Shown here piece by piece: positions 49,683-58,008 of a stretch of 64,000 nt of DNA (its first letter is position 1; each line of letters opens with the position of its first letter). A model generated the notes under the pieces. It was not told where the DNA came from and did no database searches. It saw only the letters and a program-made list of their open reading frames with translations. The position numbers and the translations under genes are program-made. The stretch comes from Pseudomonas aegrilactucae (lineage in GTDB: Bacteria > Pseudomonadota > Gammaproteobacteria > Pseudomonadales > Pseudomonadaceae), in contig NZ_JAHTBI010000016.1 in assembly GCF_019168305.1 (NCBI RefSeq), forward strand, positions 1 to 64,000. The letters run 5' to 3'.

Positions 49683-50525
49683 TCACGCCTGGATAAAGGT
49701 CGCCACCTGCCGTGCCAGCGCATCCGCCAGCACGGGCTGTGCGCGCAGGTGCGCGGCGATGCCATGGTCGCAGTCCTCCAGGCGTACGAGCTCCAGCTGG
49801 CCCGGGCGCAGCGCAGCGCGCAGACCGTCGACGACCTCTTCAGGGATCGGGCTGTAGCGCTGCCCCCCGTCGATGTCCACATACCCTGCCGAGGTGCCGG
49901 CCGGGCGCCCGAAGTCGGCGGCCTGCAGGCCGTCGTATTGCCCCAGCAACAACAGCACACGGCCCTGGAACCGGCGCAGGAACGCGAAGCTGTCACTGTC
50001 CATGAACCCGTGGGGCGCGCTGATCGCGCGGGTGAAGTCCGGGCCGAACGGCGCGGGGTACGCACTGTCGGCATACACCGCCGGGCAGATCAGGATCAGC
50101 CGTTGCACCTGGCGGGCATGCTGGGCGGCGACCTTGAGCGCCAGCGCGCCCCCCAGGCTATGGCCGATCACCGTGGTGCAGCGGTGCTCCACATGCCGGA
50201 AGAACCGCAGGGCCTCGTCCAGGTTGGTGCGCAGCGACGGCACGCCGGCGCCGGGCAGGCTGGCCCTGCTATGTCCCGACAGGTTGCCGGTCAGCGAGCC
50301 GATACCCAGCGCCTGCAGGCGATACAGCAACGGGTTGAAGTGGGTAAAGTCGCTGCGCGCCCCGCTCAGCATGAACAGCGGTGGGGCGTGTTCGATGTCT
50401 GGAATCAGCAGGCGAGCTTCCTGGGTGTAGCCGTCGAACGCCTCCACCACCAGGCACTCGCGGCCCGGGCTGGGTTCGTCGAATTGCCAGCGTTCGCGTC
50501 CGTGTGCAGCCGTTCTGATCGGCAT
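49683..50525 (-). CDS. Alpha/beta hydrolase
   Basis: From ATG 50525, with GAGG 8-12 nt upstream, the gene encodes 280 residues. The nucleophile elbow is GHSLGG, the likely acid is in LLLLGQYDGLQ and the histidine in EDCDHGIAAH. The fold matches serine hydrolases of the alpha/beta superfamily. The N-terminal oxyanion region is LFMLSGARSDFTHF. No signal peptide or membrane segment is seen, and the substrate is unknown. A TTG codon at 50561 could add 12 residues but lacks a good ribosome-binding site. Confidence 0.82.
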   Translation of the reverse strand: MPIRTAAHGRERWQFDEPSPGRECLVVEAFDGYTQEARLLIPDIEHAPPLFMLSGARSDFTHFNPLLYRLQALGIGSLTGNLSGHSRASLPGAGVPSLRTNLDEALRFFRHVEHRCTTVIGHSLGGALALKVAAQHARQVQRLILICPAVYADSAYPAPFGPDFTRAISAPHGFMDSDSFAFLRRFQGRVLLLLGQYDGLQAADFGRPAGTSAGYVDIDGGQRYSPIPEEVVDGLRAALRPGQLELVRLEDCDHGIAAHLRAQPVLADALARQVATFIQA

Positions 50526-50778
50526 GAAAGCGTCCTCTTGCCTGCGGATTAAGGTCGACAAGTCGAGATAGCACCTATGAAGCTGAATTTTTACAGTAGA
50601 TGCAGTCAGGCATTTCTGGTTGGCGTATAGGCTATTTCTTGAACTGCGTGAAACCCCTCACACCGATTCGGCCGTGGCATTAGACTTTGGCGGCCAACTT
50701 CCCTGCGTTGGACTTCCCTTGCCGGAAGCCGCAAAATATCGGCTTTCCTTCAATTATCTGACCGGACCTGCTGACTCT

Positions 50779-51663
50779 ATGCGAATGCGCCTGATGCTGT
50801 TGGGTGGTGGAAATGCCCTTGGGCAAGCGCTGATTCGCTTGGGGGCCGAGGAAGATATCGGCTTTCTGGCACCGCGCCCACCGGACCAGGGTTGGGATGC
50901 GGCGAGCCTGACCCAGTTGCTCGACGATACCCGCCCCGACGCCGTGGTCAACCTGGCCTACTACTTCGACTGGTTCCAGGCCGAGTCGGTCAGCGAGCAG
51001 CGTCTGGCCTCGCAAGAGCGTGCAGTCGAGCGTCTGGCCGAGCTGTGCCAGCATCACAATATTGTGCTCTTGCAGCCGTCCAGCTACCGCGTGTTCGACG
51101 GGTCGCGGGCCACTGCGTACAGCGAAAAAGACGAGCCGGTACCCCTGGGGCTGCGCGGCCAGGCGTTGTGGCGCATCGAGCAGAGTGTCCGCGCCACCTG
51201 CCCGCAGCATGTGCTGCTGCGCTTTGGCTGGGTGCTCGATGACAGTGTCGACGGCGTGCTGGGGCGTTTTCTGACGCGCGCCGAACAGCCGCAGGAACTG
51301 CTGCTGGCCGACGACCGGCGAGGTAACCCTACGCCGGTCGACGATGCCGCGCGGGTCATTCTGGCGGTGCTCAAGCAACTCGATTGTGGCGCGCCGCTGT
51401 GGGGCACCTATCATTATGCTGGCAATGAGGCCACCACGCCGCTGGCGCTGGGGCAGGCGCTTCTGAGCGAGGCGGGGCAATTGCATGCGCTGGCGGTGCA
51501 GGCGCCGACCGCGCAGGCCCACGCCGCTCGCCCGGACGCCGCTGAAGAGCCGCAGCATGCGGTGCTGGCGTGCAAGAAAATTCTCCATACCTTCGGCATC
51601 AAGCCACGTGCCTGGCGCGCCGGCCTGCCGACCTTACTGGACCGATTCTATCGTCATGGCTGA
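50779..51663 (+). CDS. RmlD-like NAD(P)-dependent sugar-nucleotide reductase
   Basis: From ATG 50779 the protein has 294 residues. The Rossmann start is MRMRLMLLGGGNALGQALIRLG (in part), DAVVNLAYYFDW marks the substrate domain, and SYRVFDGS resembles the RmlD-type active site (RxFDG). The family reduces dTDP-4-keto-rhamnose and similar sugars or acts in SDR-extended roles. The usual YxxxK is not obvious, since YSEKDEP occupies that region, so catalysis is uncertain. The gene overlaps the following epimerase gene by 8 nt, indicating a two-gene operon for sugar nucleotide metabolism. Confidence 0.7.
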   Translation: MRMRLMLLGGGNALGQALIRLGAEEDIGFLAPRPPDQGWDAASLTQLLDDTRPDAVVNLAYYFDWFQAESVSEQRLASQERAVERLAELCQHHNIVLLQPSSYRVFDGSRATAYSEKDEPVPLGLRGQALWRIEQSVRATCPQHVLLRFGWVLDDSVDGVLGRFLTRAEQPQELLLADDRRGNPTPVDDAARVILAVLKQLDCGAPLWGTYHYAGNEATTPLALGQALLSEAGQLHALAVQAPTAQAHAARPDAAEEPQHAVLACKKILHTFGIKPRAWRAGLPTLLDRFYRHG

Positions 51664-52584
51664 TGCTCCTATCCTGATTACCGGGGGTGCCGGCTTCATC
51701 GGCTCCCACCTGAGCGACGCGCTGCTGGCCAAGGGTTACGGGGTGCGGGTGCTCGACGACCTGTCCACCGGCAAGCGCAGCAACCTGCAACTGGACCATC
51801 CGCACCTGCAGCTGGTGCAGGGAGATGTGGCCGATGCTGCCCTGGTCGCCAAGGTGGCCGAGGGGTGCCAGGCCGTGGTGCACCTGGCGGCGGTGGCCTC
51901 GGTGCAGGCGTCGGTGGATGACCCGGTCAGGACCCACCAGAGCAACTTCATCGGCACCCTGAATGTCTGCGAGGCAATGCGTCTGGCGGGTATCCGGCGG
52001 GTGTTGTTTGCCTCGAGCGCGGCGGTGTACGGCAACAATGGCGAAGGCCAGGCGATCGACGAAGAGACGCCCAAGGCACCGCTGACACCGTATGCCGTGG
52101 ACAAGCTGGCCAGCGAGCAATACCTGGACTTCTACCGTCGCCAGCATGGGCTGGAGCCGGTGGTATTCCGCTTCTTCAACATCTTTGGGCCACGCCAGGA
52201 CCCATCGTCTCCGTATTCGGGCGTGATCAGCATTTTCAGCGAACGTGCTGTCAACGGGACGCCGATCAGCCTGTTTGGCGATGGCGAGCAGACCCGTGAC
52301 TTCCTCTACGTGGGAGATCTGGTAACGGTGATGGTGCAGGCGCTGGAGCAGTCGCAGGTGCAAGAGGGTGCAGTGAATGTGGGCTTGAACCAGGCCACCT
52401 CGCTGAACCAGTTGCTGGAGGCGCTGCGTGCCGTGGTGGGGGCGTTGCCGCCGGTGAGCTACGGGCCGGCGCGTTCAGGCGATATCCGTCACTCGCGCGC
52501 GAACAATCGGCGCTTGCTGGAGCGTTTTGAATTCCCCGAGCCGACGCCTTTGGCCCAGGGCTGGCGCGCCTGCTGGGGCGCTGA
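51656..52584 (+). pseudogene. UDP-glucose 4-epimerase-like protein, frameshifted at the C terminus
   Basis: This extended SDR starts MADAPILITGGAGFIGSHLSD and contains the catalytic YAVDK and the SSAAVYG motif. It is close to full length and would make about 309 residues. Near 52560 the sequence reads CAGGGCTGGCGC. Adding one C (CAGGGCCTGGCGC) restores LAQGLARLLGR and a TGA at 52582-52584. As written, the frame misses that stop and runs on to 53347, across the downstream terminator and antisense to the porin gene. Either this is an assembly error or the epimerase is altered in its last seven residues and its message lacks a stop before the terminator. Confidence 0.85.
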
Positions 52585-52600
52585 GGTCTGCAGCAGACCC

Positions 52601-52630
52601 AAAAAAGCCCCGACTGATCGGGGCTTTTTT
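52601..52630. terminator. Bidirectional terminator between epimerase and porin genes
   Basis: GCCCCGA pairs with TCGGGGC around CTGA, flanked by six A on the left and six T on the right. It ends both convergent genes. A second small palindrome GGTCTG-CAG-CAGACC precedes it at 52585-52599. Confidence 0.92.
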
Positions 52631-52633
52631 GTT

Positions 52634-53317
52634 TTAGAACTTGTAACCGATACCCACCATGTAGACCCACGGGTCCACTTCCACGTCCACCTTGGTCTTG
52701 CGCACGCCCAGTGCGCTTGGGCCGTCGATGGTGGCTTCGGTGTTGATATCGATGTACCACACGGCGGCGTTCAGCAGCAGGTTGTCGGTCAGCATGTAGT
52801 CCATGCCCAGTTGCCCGGCCAGGCCCACCGAGTCCTTCAATTTGATGTTGCTGAAGCCTTGCGCCTTGCGGTTGCTGCTCAGGTCTTCATCGAAGAACAG
52901 GGTGTAGTTCAGGCCGATACCGGCATACGGCTGGAATTTGGAGGTCGGCTCCATCGGGTAGTACTGCAGCGACAGGGTCGGTGGCAGTTGCTTGATGTCC
53001 GCCAGCTTGCCATCCAGGCCGGCGCCCAGGCCCTTGACCCCGACTTCGTGCTGGAATGGCGTGGCCGCCAGCAGCTCCAGGCCAACGTGATCGGTGATCA
53101 TGTAGGCAAAGGCCAGGCCCAGTTGGGTGTCGCTGGTCAGCGTCGCTTTGGTGCCGCTCTGCTTGGCGCCATCGAGCTTGATTTCGCCGCTGTCTTCATT
53201 CGGTGCGGTGGTGATGGAACCGGCACGCAGGATGAAATCACCCGCCTGGTGGGCGTGGGCAACAGGGGCTGCAAGCGCCAGGGCAATGAGCGAGGCGCTG
53301 AGCAAGGACGTGTTCAT
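52634..53317 (-). CDS. Outer membrane protein of the OmpW/OprG family
   Basis: From ATG 53317 (GGGAG just upstream) the gene encodes 227 residues. A signal peptide is visible (hydrophobic residues ~5-20, cleavage near AHAHQAG). Alternating beta segments, including FQPYAGIGLNYTLFF, end with the terminal aromatic GIGYKF expected of an eight-stranded outer membrane barrel. OprG/OmpW proteins are small hydrophobic-solute or amino-acid channels, and OprG of P. aeruginosa responds to iron and to the anaerobic regulator ANR. An ANR-like box lies 67-80 nt upstream. An earlier start at 53356 adds an implausible leader. Confidence 0.9.
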   Translation of the reverse strand: MNTSLLSASLIALALAAPVAHAHQAGDFILRAGSITTAPNEDSGEIKLDGAKQSGTKATLTSDTQLGLAFAYMITDHVGLELLAATPFQHEVGVKGLGAGLDGKLADIKQLPPTLSLQYYPMEPTSKFQPYAGIGLNYTLFFDEDLSSNRKAQGFSNIKLKDSVGLAGQLGMDYMLTDNLLLNAAVWYIDINTEATIDGPSALGVRKTKVDVEVDPWVYMVGIGYKF

Positions 53318-53383
53318 GGAAGCTCCCAAAGGACGTTTAGAATTTAATGAGTCCAATGGTAAGGAGCTGACAGGCGGTAACTG

Positions 53384-53397
53384 TTGACGCAGCTCAA
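53384..53397 (-). promoter_or_regulatory. ANR/FNR-like box upstream of the OprG-like gene
   Basis: TTGACGCAGCTCAA (read on the minus strand TTGAGCTGCGTCAA) matches TTGAT-N4-ATCAA at 8 of 10 conserved bases. Confidence 0.5.
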
Positions 53398-53426
53398 TGA
53401 AACGGCAAACGCCTCAGCGCGGCCAA

Positions 53427-53948
53427 TTATTGTAGTTCATAGGCATAGATCTTCTCGGCATCCATCTGATAACCGGCCTCGGCCAGCTCACTGCTGGAGG
53501 CCTTGACCTGCATCGGCCCCTCGATCCAGTAGGGCTGGTAAAGCTCCTCGACCTTGACGCCGATTTCACTGAACACATGCACGATCTGGTTCGACGGCGG
53601 CGGCGGCACATGGATGCACGCGCCGTAGTAGGGCACCAGCAGAAACTCGGTGGTGCGGCCTTGCTCGCTGACTTCCAGCGGCACGATGTAGCCGGGCAGC
53701 TTCACCTGCTGCCCGTCGAGTGTCTTCACCACCGGTGCGTCGGGCGCCTGCTGCTGCGCCGCCGGGCCGCTTTCGCCGGCCAGCGCGCTGCTCAGTTGCG
53801 ACAGGTCGTGCAGCGGTGTCAGCTGCGGCTCGATCACCGGCGCGCCCTCGGGTATCAGTTGGGGCCATTCCAGGGTACGCGGCTCCTCCGCCCACAGCGG
53901 CGGGGCAATCAACAGCAACAGCAGCAGGGCACGACGAATCAAGGGCAT
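53427..53948 (-). CDS. Secreted DUF3299-type protein of the zinc ABC operon
   Basis: From ATG 53948 the protein has 173 residues with an N-terminal signal (MPLIRRALLLLLLIAPPLWA, cleavage near WAEEP). A mature domain follows with GYIVPLEVSEQGRTTEFLLVPYYGACIHVPPPPSNQ (landmark PYYGACIHVPPPPSNQ), the hallmark of the DUF3299 family, whose Cys and His could bind metal. It follows the permease gene by 2 nt, as the fourth gene of the operon, and probably acts in the periplasm with the transporter. The exact role is unknown. Confidence 0.8.
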   Translation of the reverse strand: MPLIRRALLLLLLIAPPLWAEEPRTLEWPQLIPEGAPVIEPQLTPLHDLSQLSSALAGESGPAAQQQAPDAPVVKTLDGQQVKLPGYIVPLEVSEQGRTTEFLLVPYYGACIHVPPPPSNQIVHVFSEIGVKVEELYQPYWIEGPMQVKASSSELAEAGYQMDAEKIYAYELQ

Positions 53949-53950
53949 TC

Positions 53951-55216
53951 TCACAGGTGGATGGACAAACCGTCGGCCAGCGACTGGCGATAGGCGCGCC
54001 AGGCCGGGATGCTGCCCATCAGCACGGCGGCGCCCAGGATGATCCCGAGCAGCGACCATTCGTGGCCGCTGGGCAACGCCAGCGGCAGGTACAGGCCGTA
54101 GTTGGCCTGCACATAGCCCTGGGCCAGCGCGATGCCAAGGTAAAGCAGGCCCAGGCCGCTCGCAATACCCGCCAGCGCCAGGGCGAAGGCTTCCACTACC
54201 AGCAGGCCGGCGATATGCCAGGGGCGCGCGCCCACCGAACGCAGGATCGCCATCTCGCGCCGGCGTTCGTTGAGGCTGGTAAGAATCGCCGTGAGCATAC
54301 CGATCAGGCCGGTCAGCACCACGAACAGCGACACCACGAACAGTGCCTGTTCAGCCGTGCCCATCAGGCTCCACAACTCCTGCAGCGCCACCCCCGGCAG
54401 GATCGCCAGCAGCGGTTCGCCGCGAAACTCGTTGATCTCGCGTTGCAGCGTGAAGGTGCTGATCTTGTTGTTCAGGCCCAGCATGAACGCGGTGATCGCC
54501 TTGGGCGTGAGGTCCATGCTGCGCGCCTGCTCGGCACTCACGCGCCCCGCGCCCCTTGCGGGCATGCCGTTCTGCCAGTCGACGTGGATCGCCTCCATGC
54601 CGCCCAGACTGATGTGCAGGGTACGGTCCACCGGGGTGCCGGTACGTTGCAGAACGCCCACCACGGTGAACGGCTTGTCGTCATGCTTGACCAGGCTGAT
54701 GGCCGCAACACCGTGCGCCAGCACCAGCTTGTCGCCCAGCGTGTAATGCAGCGCCTCGGCCACCTCGGCACCCAGCACCACCTCGAACGGGTCGCTGGCG
54801 AATGCGCGGCCGCTGGCCAGTTGCAGGTGCTGCTTGCGCCCGTACTGGTAGTGTTCGAAATAGGCCGTGGTGGTGCCCATTACCCGGTAGCCGCGGTGCG
54901 AGTCGCCCAGCGACATCGGGATCGCCCACTTCACCCGCGGGTTGCGGGCGTAGTGCTCGAAGCTGTCCCAGCGGATGTTGTTGGTCGCGTTGCCGATGCG
55001 GAACACCGAGTACAGCAGCAGGTTGACCGAGCCCGAGCGTGCACCGACGATCAGGTCGGTGCCGCTGATGGTGCTGGCAAAGCTGGCGCGCGCTTCGGTG
55101 CGCACCCGCTCCACGGCCAGCAGCAGGCACACCGACAGGGCGATGGCGAAAGCGGTGAGCACCGCGGTGAAACGGCGGTTGGCGAGGCTCGCCAGGGCAA
55201 GGCGCAGCAGGTACAT
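53951..55216 (-). CDS. ABC transporter permease (FtsX/MacB type)
   Basis: A 421-residue membrane protein with one N-terminal helix (~residues 16-36), a large periplasmic domain (~40-280) and three C-terminal helices with the family segment ERRREMAILRSVGARPWHIAGLL (in part). That is the topology of MacB/FtsX-type permeases that couple ATP hydrolysis to periplasmic work. It overlaps the ATPase gene by one base (TGATG) and is followed 2 nt later by the DUF3299 gene. In P. aeruginosa the equivalent operon is zinc-repressed. Confidence 0.87.
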   Translation of the reverse strand: MYLLRLALASLANRRFTAVLTAFAIALSVCLLLAVERVRTEARASFASTISGTDLIVGARSGSVNLLLYSVFRIGNATNNIRWDSFEHYARNPRVKWAIPMSLGDSHRGYRVMGTTTAYFEHYQYGRKQHLQLASGRAFASDPFEVVLGAEVAEALHYTLGDKLVLAHGVAAISLVKHDDKPFTVVGVLQRTGTPVDRTLHISLGGMEAIHVDWQNGMPARGAGRVSAEQARSMDLTPKAITAFMLGLNNKISTFTLQREINEFRGEPLLAILPGVALQELWSLMGTAEQALFVVSLFVVLTGLIGMLTAILTSLNERRREMAILRSVGARPWHIAGLLVVEAFALALAGIASGLGLLYLGIALAQGYVQANYGLYLPLALPSGHEWSLLGIILGAAVLMGSIPAWRAYRQSLADGLSIHL

Positions 55217-55935
55217 CAGGCCTCCAGGTCGCTGGCGGGGCGCATGGCGCGGTTGAGTTCGGCCAGCGACAGCTGGCGGTCGAACAGGGGCGCCAGGCTC
55301 TGGTCATGGCTGACGAACAGCAGGCTCGAACCGGCTGCGCGGCATTCGGCGAACAGCAGGGCGATGAAGGCTTCGCGGGTGTCGGCATCCAGCGCCGAGG
55401 TCGGCTCGTCGGCGATCACCAGTTCCGGTTGGCCGATCAGCGCACGGGCGGCGGCGACCCGTTGCTGCTGGCCGATCGACAGGCTGTCGGCGCGACGGGC
55501 GAGCAGGGCAGGGTCGTGCAGGCCCAGGTGGGCCAGCAGTGCGGCGGCGGCCTGGTCGACACTGCCGTGGCGCTCGCTGGCGCGCTGGGCGCGGCTGCGC
55601 GAGAAACGGCAGGGCAGTTCGACGTTCTCGCGTACCGACAGAAACGGCAGTAGGTTGAACTGCTGGAAGATGTAGCCGGTATGGTCGACGCGAAAGCGGT
55701 CGCGGGCGCCTTGCTTGAGCTCGCCCAACTCCTGGCCCAGCAGGCGGATGCTGCCGCGGTCGGCTTTCTGCACGCCGCCGAGCAGGCCGAGCAGGGTGGT
55801 CTTGCCGCTGCCGCTGGGCCCTTTCAGAAACAGCGACTCGCCGGCCTCCAGGCGCAGCGACGCAATGTCCAGCAGTTCCGGCTGGCCGGGCCAGGCAAAG
55901 CCCAGTGCGGTCAGTTCGATCAGTGCCTGGCGCAT
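55216..55935 (-). CDS. ABC transporter ATP-binding protein
   Basis: A 239-residue ATPase with Walker A GPSGSGKTT, Q-loop around YIFQQFNLLPF, a signature reading LSIGQQQR (Ile where Gly is usual in LSGGQ), Walker B LVIADEPTSAL and H-loop SHDQSL. It belongs to the LolD/MacB-like group that pairs with FtsX-type permeases. The gene begins 1 nt after the stop of the His-rich protein gene and shares a base with the permease start, so the operon is tightly coupled. Confidence 0.9.
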   Translation of the reverse strand: MRQALIELTALGFAWPGQPELLDIASLRLEAGESLFLKGPSGSGKTTLLGLLGGVQKADRGSIRLLGQELGELKQGARDRFRVDHTGYIFQQFNLLPFLSVRENVELPCRFSRSRAQRASERHGSVDQAAAALLAHLGLHDPALLARRADSLSIGQQQRVAAARALIGQPELVIADEPTSALDADTREAFIALLFAECRAAGSSLLFVSHDQSLAPLFDRQLSLAELNRAMRPASDLEA

Positions 55936-55936
55936 C

Positions 55937-56506
55937 TCAGAAACTGATCGCGGCGTTGGTCGGGGTGAGTTCCACGCCCTTCTGGCCAGTGGGGCCGACC
56001 AGTTGCAGCTGGATTTTCTGCGTGGCCGGGAAGGCCTTGAACAGCGGCGTCAGGTCCAGGCGGGTGAGCTGGGCCGGGGTGGCGCACTCAAACTTGTAAT
56101 GGGCATTGATGTCGCTGTGGTCGTGATCGTGTTCGTCGCCGTCTTCGTCGTGGGCCGGCTTGTCGCCAAACAGCGGGCTTTCCAGTTCCTGGTCGGTTTC
56201 GCTGCAACCGGCAGCCTCGGCCAGGCCGAACAGCGCCAGCGGTTGTTCCAGCTGCACGCGCACGGCTGCGACCTTGGCCTTGTCGGCGACGGAGGTGGCG
56301 GGGTGCTCGAAGCCCACCAGGTTCATGGCCGGGCTGTCTAGCTCCAGTTCCAGGGCATTGCCGTCGAGTGCCACGTTCAGGTGAGCGACGCCATGTTCAT
56401 GGGCGCCCAGGCTGCCGTGCGCGTGGTCATGGTCATGATCGTCGTGGGCATAAGCCAGACTCAGGGGCAGCAGGGCGAACGGCAAGGCAAGCAGCAGGCG
56501 ACGCAT
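55937..56506 (-). CDS. Histidine-rich periplasmic zinc-binding protein (DUF2796/ZrgA type)
   Basis: The 189-residue protein starts with a signal peptide (MRRLLLALPFALLPLSLAYA). A His/Asp-rich segment HDDHDHDHAHG follows immediately, with a second HDEDGDEHDHDHSD in the middle, both expected to bind zinc. The family is DUF2796, and ZrgA of Vibrio is a related zinc importer component. It is the first gene of a four-gene operon with ATPase, permease and DUF3299 protein. A Zur-like half site lies about 35-55 nt upstream, so induction in zinc starvation is likely. Confidence 0.85.
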   Translation of the reverse strand: MRRLLLALPFALLPLSLAYAHDDHDHDHAHGSLGAHEHGVAHLNVALDGNALELELDSPAMNLVGFEHPATSVADKAKVAAVRVQLEQPLALFGLAEAAGCSETDQELESPLFGDKPAHDEDGDEHDHDHSDINAHYKFECATPAQLTRLDLTPLFKAFPATQKIQLQLVGPTGQKGVELTPTNAAISF

Positions 56507-56539
56507 GGGCAGAGCTCCGGAAGGCGCTGAAAGAGTTTC

Positions 56540-56560
56540 GAAATGTTATAACAACTTGTC
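56540..56560 (-). promoter_or_regulatory. Candidate Zur box
   Basis: The sequence contains GAAATGTTATA, identical to the left half of the gammaproteobacterial Zur consensus, and a central TGTTATAACA palindrome. The right half is poor. It lies 34 nt before the start of the His-rich protein gene. Confidence 0.6.
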
Positions 56561-56631
56561 GGCTGCGCACCAGTGTCGCTGGATGAAACTTCGTGGGAGC
56601 ATGGGCGCCTGATCGAGTGGAGGATGCGAAC

Positions 56632-56979
56632 GTGCGTATTCGTGGACACATCGGCGAGTGGCCGGTGGATTTGAGCGTGGAACTGGAACCCCATGAGTGG
56701 GCCCAGTTGGGTGGGCAGTTGGCGCAGGCCCCGGCAGCGGCGGGGGTGAGTGCGACGCCGGTGGCGGCGTCAGCGCGGCCGGACGATGCGCTGTGGCAGG
56801 CGGCGCGCGAGGTGCTGCGCACGGCCGGGCAGCTCGACGGGCCTGCGTTGCTGGAGGCGCTGGAAGGGTTGGCGGGCAATACGGCAGCGGGTAAGCGTCT
56901 GCTGGTGCGCCTGCGCCATAGTGCGGATGTGAAGGTGGAAAGCGGGGCGGATGCGCCGGTGTATCACTGGGTCGGCTGA
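56632..56979 (+). CDS. Conserved small protein of unknown function
   Basis: From the GTG at 56632, with GGAGG at 56619-56623, the gene encodes 115 residues (MRIRGHIGEWPVDLSVELE at the start). An Ala/Pro-rich middle (about residues 32-48) links a short beta-rich N-terminal part to a helical C-terminal part. No motif, signal or membrane helix is recognised. It diverges from the zinc ABC operon across about 125 nt and is followed by a REP pair. Confidence 0.65.
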   Translation: MRIRGHIGEWPVDLSVELEPHEWAQLGGQLAQAPAAAGVSATPVAASARPDDALWQAAREVLRTAGQLDGPALLEALEGLAGNTAAGKRLLVRLRHSADVKVESGADAPVYHWVG

Positions 56980-56996
56980 AACACCGCGTCGCGCCT

Positions 56997-57079
56997 TTCG
57001 CTGGCAAGCCAGCTCCCACAGGCACCAGGTTGCGCTTGAGGGCAGTGGAGAACACTGTGGGAGCTGGCTTGCCAGCGAA
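56997..57079. repeat. Inverted pair of REP elements (REPIN-like)
   Basis: TTCGCTGGCAAGCCAGCTCC at the start of the left arm (56997-57021) is repeated in inverted orientation at 57055-57079, both including GTGGGAGCTGGCTTGCCAGCG or its complement. The loop between them is about 33 nt. This is the typical extragenic palindrome of P. putida and P. fluorescens relatives, placed between two convergent genes. Confidence 0.85.
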
Positions 57080-57104
57080 GGGCTGCAGGGCAGCCCGGCG
57101 ATGT

Positions 57105-57977
57105 TCAATACAATGCGGCAAACAGCTTGCGACGGTACTCAAGCACCAGCGCATGGTCGTTGCCCAGCAGGTCGAATACCTGCAGCAAGGTCTTGTGCGG
57201 CAACCCGCCCTCGTAGCCACGATTGCGCTTGAACAGCTTCAGCAGGCCTTCGAGTGCGGCCTCGTACTGCTGGCGCGACAGCTGCTGTATCGCCAGCTGG
57301 TACGCCGCCTCGTCGTCCTCGGCGTTCTGCGCCAGGCGCGACTTCAGGTCGGCGACATCCGGCAGGCTGGCGGCCTGCCTGAGGAATGTGAGCTGCGCCT
57401 TGGCACCGGCCAGCGCCGCCTTGTGCTCATCACTCTTGACCGCATCCAGCACGGCCTGCGCTTCACCCAGCTCGCCACGCTCAGCCAGGCAGCGGGCATA
57501 AAGGATCAATGCAGCGGCGTTGCTGTTGTCTTCGCCCAGCAGCGCCTTGAGGGTGGCTTCGGCCTCGCTGAAGCGCCCTTCGCCAAACTGCCCCTGCGCC
57601 AGTACCAGTGGGTCGGCCGCTGCCGGTGGCGGCATCTGCACATGGGGTTCGAGCATCGCGCGGATTTCCGATTCCGGGCGTGCCTCGGCAAAGCCGTCCA
57701 CCGGCTGGCCGTCCTTGAACAGCACCACGGTCGGCAGGCTGCGGATGCCGAAGCGCGCCACGATGTCCTGCTCGATATCACAATTGATCTTGGCCAGCAG
57801 CAGCTCGCCCTGATAGTCGGCGGTGATTTTCTCCAGCAGCGGCATCAGCACTTTGCACGGTGCGCACCAGTCGGCCCAGAAGTCGACGAGCACGGGCTTG
57901 ACGAAGGAGTTCTGGATCACCGACTGATCGAAGTCGGTGCTGGTGGCGTTGAAGATGTACGGGGTTTCCTGGCTCAT
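57105..57977 (-). CDS. Thioredoxin-TPR co-chaperone CnoX/YbbN type
   Basis: The 290-residue protein has an N-terminal thioredoxin domain (residues ~1-112) with active site WADWCAPC and cis-Pro at SLPTVVLF, and a C-terminal TPR-like helical domain (residues ~120-290). E. coli CnoX has SQHC and acts as a redox-regulated holdase for GroEL clients. Here CAPC retains two cysteines, suggesting some redox activity. The location, beside a methyltransferase gene and the rib cluster, is common in Pseudomonas. It is probably cytoplasmic. Confidence 0.88.
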   Translation of the reverse strand: MSQETPYIFNATSTDFDQSVIQNSFVKPVLVDFWADWCAPCKVLMPLLEKITADYQGELLLAKINCDIEQDIVARFGIRSLPTVVLFKDGQPVDGFAEARPESEIRAMLEPHVQMPPPAAADPLVLAQGQFGEGRFSEAEATLKALLGEDNSNAAALILYARCLAERGELGEAQAVLDAVKSDEHKAALAGAKAQLTFLRQAASLPDVADLKSRLAQNAEDDEAAYQLAIQQLSRQQYEAALEGLLKLFKRNRGYEGGLPHKTLLQVFDLLGNDHALVLEYRRKLFAALY

Positions 57978-58008
57978 CGCGACTCTCGCAAATCCTTGAA
58001 TGGCATCA

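Noticed and set aside
51485..53347. A single 620-residue protein covering the epimerase and more
   Set aside because: The N-terminal part is out-of-frame reading of the RmlD-like gene and the last 250 residues are antisense to the porin gene. It results from the one-base frameshift.
53720..55675. A 651-residue + strand frame over the ABC operon
   Set aside because: It is antisense to three clearly recognised genes and has low-complexity Arg/Ala/Gln composition.
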